Source of the DNA: an uncultured Lachnospiraceae bacterium
GTDB taxonomy: Bacteria > Bacillota > Clostridia > Lachnospirales > Lachnospiraceae
Assembly (NCBI GenBank): GCA_947632555.1
Contig: CANRPU010000008.1
Span: 1 to 64,000, forward strand
Length of the DNA stretch: 64,000 bases
Direction: 5' to 3'
The notes under the pieces were generated by a model that saw only the letters and a program-made list of their open reading frames with translations, did not search any database and was not told where the DNA came from. The position numbers and the translations under genes were made by a program. Positions 61,319-64,000 of this stretch are shown here, in pieces (position 1 is the stretch's first letter; every line of letters begins with the position of its first letter).

Positions 61319-61345
61319 GGGTACCGCGCTTTCACGCGATACCCC
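61319..61345 (-). terminator. terminator after the lipoprotein gene
   Basis: GGGTATCGCG and CGCGGTACCC arms (one G-U), a short loop, then TTTTTT on the minus strand. It separates the lipoprotein transcript from spoIIIAA. Confidence 0.85.
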
Positions 61346-61380
61346 GCACTGCCGTTTATGTATGAAAAACAGCCTGTTTT

Positions 61381-61989
61381 TTATTCCCAGGCCTGATAAT
61401 CGGCCCACGCCTCGTCATAGGTCACATGGTAGATCGCCAGACCGATCACCTCGTCCATCTCGTCCAGATTTACGGACAAGAACACGATCTCGTCAAAATC
61501 GTCGTAATCCGCGTCGCAAAACCAGGTATCCCTGACTTCCACGTCGGTCATGGCCCTCCATTTGCCGCCTTCCTTGCACCAGCCCAGATCCAGCCACACG
61601 TTGTTGGCCTCATCGTACATCTCGCCCGCGCTCTGGTTGCTGTATGCGTCGAAACTGGTATATTCGTTGTTGTCACCGGAGAACAGCTCCCATACGGCAT
61701 ATCCGTTCTTCACGCCGTAAAGCTTTTTATAATCCTCCAGCTGACCCCCAAGCTCCAGTCCCCTGGAAGTCGCGTAATCGCCCTCATACTCCTCATAATC
61801 GTCATCCACAAGGCCCATAAAATAAGCCGTGTCCTCATACGCGATCACCGCGTAATCCTTGTCTACCACAATATCCTCGGGCCCCTTCAATACCAGGTCA
61901 TCCTCGGAAAAACCGGTACCGGAACCACAGGCCGTCAGATTGATGGCCGCAGCCATGATAAGCAGTGCCGCTAAAATCTTTTTTCTCAT
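61381..61989 (-). CDS. lipoprotein of unknown function
   Basis: A 202-residue protein: a signal peptide (KKILAALLIMAAAINL) with lipobox LTAC, then an acidic globular region rich in Asp, Glu, Tyr and Trp (DDDYEEYEGDYATSRGLELG, WFCDADYDDFDEIVFLSV). The start at 61989 has AAAGGAG. I recognise no domain. It lies between pnp and the spoIIIA operon with its own terminator. Confidence 0.8.
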   Translation of the reverse strand: MRKKILAALLIMAAAINLTACGSGTGFSEDDLVLKGPEDIVVDKDYAVIAYEDTAYFMGLVDDDYEEYEGDYATSRGLELGGQLEDYKKLYGVKNGYAVWELFSGDNNEYTSFDAYSNQSAGEMYDEANNVWLDLGWCKEGGKWRAMTDVEVRDTWFCDADYDDFDEIVFLSVNLDEMDEVIGLAIYHVTYDEAWADYQAWE

Positions 61990-62060
61990 ATTTCTCTCCT
62001 TTTTCCGCCGTATCGGCATATTTTCTGTTTTGGGGCATCCGGCCCCTTAAATCCGCGCTC

Positions 62061-64000
62061 TTACTGCTGGGCTACATCTTTCATGGAAAAACTGATCCTT
62101 CCCATCTTATCTTTGCCCAGGCAGACAACGGTCACTACATCGCCCAGCGTCAGCACGTCTTCCACATGAGCGATCCTCTCTCTGGCGATCTTGGAGATAT
62201 GGACCATGCCCTCCTTGCCGGGCGCGAACTCCAAGAACGCGCCAAACTCCTTGATGCTGACTACCTTTCCTTTGAATATCTGTCCTTCCTCAAAGTCCGT
62301 AACGATGATCTTTATCATCTCCACGGCCTTATCCATCATAGCCTGATCCGTACCGCATACCGATACTTTACCGTCATCCGTAATGTCTATCTTTACTCCC
62401 GTCCGCGCGATGATCTCATTGATGGTCTTGCCTCTCTGTCCCACTACATCGCCAATCTTTTCCGGATCGATCTGAATGGAAACGATCTTGGGCGCGTAAG
62501 GGCCGACCTCCGGTCTGGGCTCGGAAATAGCGGGTTTCATACAGGTATCCATGATAAACAGCCTTGCGTCGCGGCATCTCGCGATAGCTCCCTCCACAAT
62601 GGGACGGGTGAGGCCGTGTATCTTAATATCCATCTGGATCGCCGTTATCCCCTGGGTGGTACCCGTTACTTTAAAGTCCATATCGCCGAAGAAATCCTCC
62701 AGCCCCTGGATATCGGTGAGCAGTACAAAATCATCGTCCGTATCTCCCGTTACCAGTCCGCAGGAAATACCCGCCACCATCTTCTTGATCGGAACACCGG
62801 CAGCCATCAGCGCCATACAGGAAGAACAGGTGGACGCCATGGAGGTGGAGCCGTTGGATTCAAAGGTTTCGGATACGCTCCGGATAGCGTAAGGGAATTC
62901 TTCCTCAGAAGGCAGTACCGGGATCAGTGCCCTTTCCGCCAGCGCGCCATGACCGATCTCCCTTCTTCCGGGTCCTCTGGAAACCTTGGTTTCGCCTACG
63001 GAATAGGAAGGGAAATTGTACTGATGCATATATCTCTTGGAAGTTTCGTTTTCATCCAGTCCGTCGATCTTCTGCGATTCCGACAGAGGAGCCAGAGTGA
63101 CCACATTACAGATCTGTGTCTGTCCTCTGGTGAACATGGCGGAACCATGTACCCGGGGAATGATGTCCACTTCCGCGGATAAGGGACGGATCTGGGTGAT
63201 CTCACGTCCGTCGGGACGCTTGTGATCCTTCAGGATCATCTTGCGCACGGTCTTCTTCTCGTACTGGTAAACAGCCTCTCCCAGCAGAGCCAGCCATTCT
63301 TCTTTGTCCGCGAAAGCCTCTTCCAGCTTTTCGGTGATCTCTTTGATATTGCCCTCTCTGGTCTGCTTGTCATCGGTAAATACGGCAACTTCCATCTCTT
63401 CGGGCGGGATGATCTCCCTGATGGCCGCGAACATCTCTTCCGGGATGGCGCAGCTTGTGTACTCGTGCTTCGGCTTTCCTACTTCGGCCACGATCCCGTC
63501 AATAAAGGCGATGATGGTCTGATTGATCTCATGCGCCTTGTAGATCGCCTCGATCATCTTTTCCTCCGGCACTTCATTGGCGCCGGCCTCGATCATGATG
63601 ACCTTTTCCCTGGTGGAAGCCACGGTCAGGTTCAGATCGCCCTTCTTCCACTGTTCCTGGGAAGGATTGACCAGCAGTTCCCCGTCGACCATACCGATCT
63701 GCGTCATAGCGCAGGGGCCGTCAAAGGGAATGTCGGAAATACAGGTCGCGATAGCTGCTCCCAGCATGGCCACCAGTTCGGGGCGGCATTCGGGATCCAC
63801 GCTCATGACCATATTGTTTAACGTAACGTCGTTGCGATAGTCCTTCGGGAACAGCGGGCGCATGGGCCTGTCGATCACGCGGCTGGTCAGGATGGCGTTT
63901 TCGCTGGGCTTGCCTTCCCTCTTATTGAAGCCGCCAGGGATCTTTCCCACCGCGTACAGCTTTTCCTCATATTCCACACTTAAGGGAAAGAAATCGATCC
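62061..64000 (-). CDS. pnp: polyribonucleotide nucleotidyltransferase (5' end outside window)
   Basis: About 645 residues are visible; the frame continues off the right edge, where it reads IDFFPLSVEYEEKLYAVGKI, so some 50-60 N-terminal residues are missing. Two RNase PH domains (for example PGRREIGHGALAERALIPVL; SNGSTSMASTCSSCMALMAA), a KH domain (VGQRGKTINEIIARTGVKID) and an S1 domain (FKGKVVSIKEFGAFLEFAPG) are present. It degrades RNA from the 3' end with phosphate. Confidence 0.97.
   Translation of the reverse strand, partial: IDFFPLSVEYEEKLYAVGKIPGGFNKREGKPSENAILTSRVIDRPMRPLFPKDYRNDVTLNNMVMSVDPECRPELVAMLGAAIATCISDIPFDGPCAMTQIGMVDGELLVNPSQEQWKKGDLNLTVASTREKVIMIEAGANEVPEEKMIEAIYKAHEINQTIIAFIDGIVAEVGKPKHEYTSCAIPEEMFAAIREIIPPEEMEVAVFTDDKQTREGNIKEITEKLEEAFADKEEWLALLGEAVYQYEKKTVRKMILKDHKRPDGREITQIRPLSAEVDIIPRVHGSAMFTRGQTQICNVVTLAPLSESQKIDGLDENETSKRYMHQYNFPSYSVGETKVSRGPGRREIGHGALAERALIPVLPSEEEFPYAIRSVSETFESNGSTSMASTCSSCMALMAAGVPIKKMVAGISCGLVTGDTDDDFVLLTDIQGLEDFFGDMDFKVTGTTQGITAIQMDIKIHGLTRPIVEGAIARCRDARLFIMDTCMKPAISEPRPEVGPYAPKIVSIQIDPEKIGDVVGQRGKTINEIIARTGVKIDITDDGKVSVCGTDQAMMDKAVEMIKIIVTDFEEGQIFKGKVVSIKEFGAFLEFAPGKEGMVHISKIARERIAHVEDVLTLGDVVTVVCLGKDKMGRISFSMKDVAQQ

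Noticed and set aside
1-64000. rRNA, tRNA or riboswitch
   Set aside because: I scanned the intergenic stretches and found no cloverleaf, rRNA-like or known riboswitch consensus; the gaps are short and mostly hold promoters and terminators.

Overview
The window reads as a chromosome segment of a spore-forming Clostridia bacterium, most likely Lachnospiraceae. The grounds are a complete spoIIIAA-AH cluster, spoIVB, an Asp23-nusB-xseAB-ispA-dxs-tlyA-nadK-argR-recN block, and families typical of gut Lachnospiraceae (ferredoxin-type aldo/keto reductases, a DUF4405 membrane protein). Every gene that I can support lies on the minus strand, so transcription runs from high to low coordinates throughout.

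Right half (about 30100-64000) is conserved core: pnp (5' end outside the window), a lipoprotein, spoIIIAA-AH, deoB, prfC, a transglutaminase-like protein, the Asp23/nusB...recN block with its terminator, spoIVB, csoR-copA (with a fused copZ), and the rimP-nusA-ylxR-ylxQ-infB-rbfA-nrnA-truB-ribF operon with a near-consensus promoter and a terminator.

Middle (about 14300-30000) is accessory: a two-component system with small membrane proteins, a GNAT protein, a YjbR/PUA-like protein, two TetR regulators and a redox cluster of aldo/keto reductases, flavodoxins, flavin reductase and a carboxymuconolactone decarboxylase-cupin protein. It is full of gene debris: a MATE remnant, AKR and flavodoxin scraps, a frameshifted DUF4405 protein, and a sulfatase-modifying-factor gene that is frameshifted and fused to half an AKR.

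Left part: 6925-14208 is a clearly AT-rich island holding a four-gene operon with its own promoter and terminator. It encodes a dynamin-like GTPase, a large HerA/FtsK-type ATPase with a Ser/Thr/Asn-rich middle, a WHH-type HNH/EndoVII nuclease and a probable immunity protein. The last three genes are joined by start/stop overlaps. I know of no named system with this composition, and it is the best candidate for an undescribed toxin-delivery or defence system. Beyond it lie a broken HTH-membrane gene, an AraC regulator, a terpenoid-cyclase-fold protein, and a metal-type operon (promoter with a 12-bp perfect dyad, truncated HMA gene, acyl-CoA thioesterase remnant, intact HMA protein, ABC ATPase and a permease that leaves the window).
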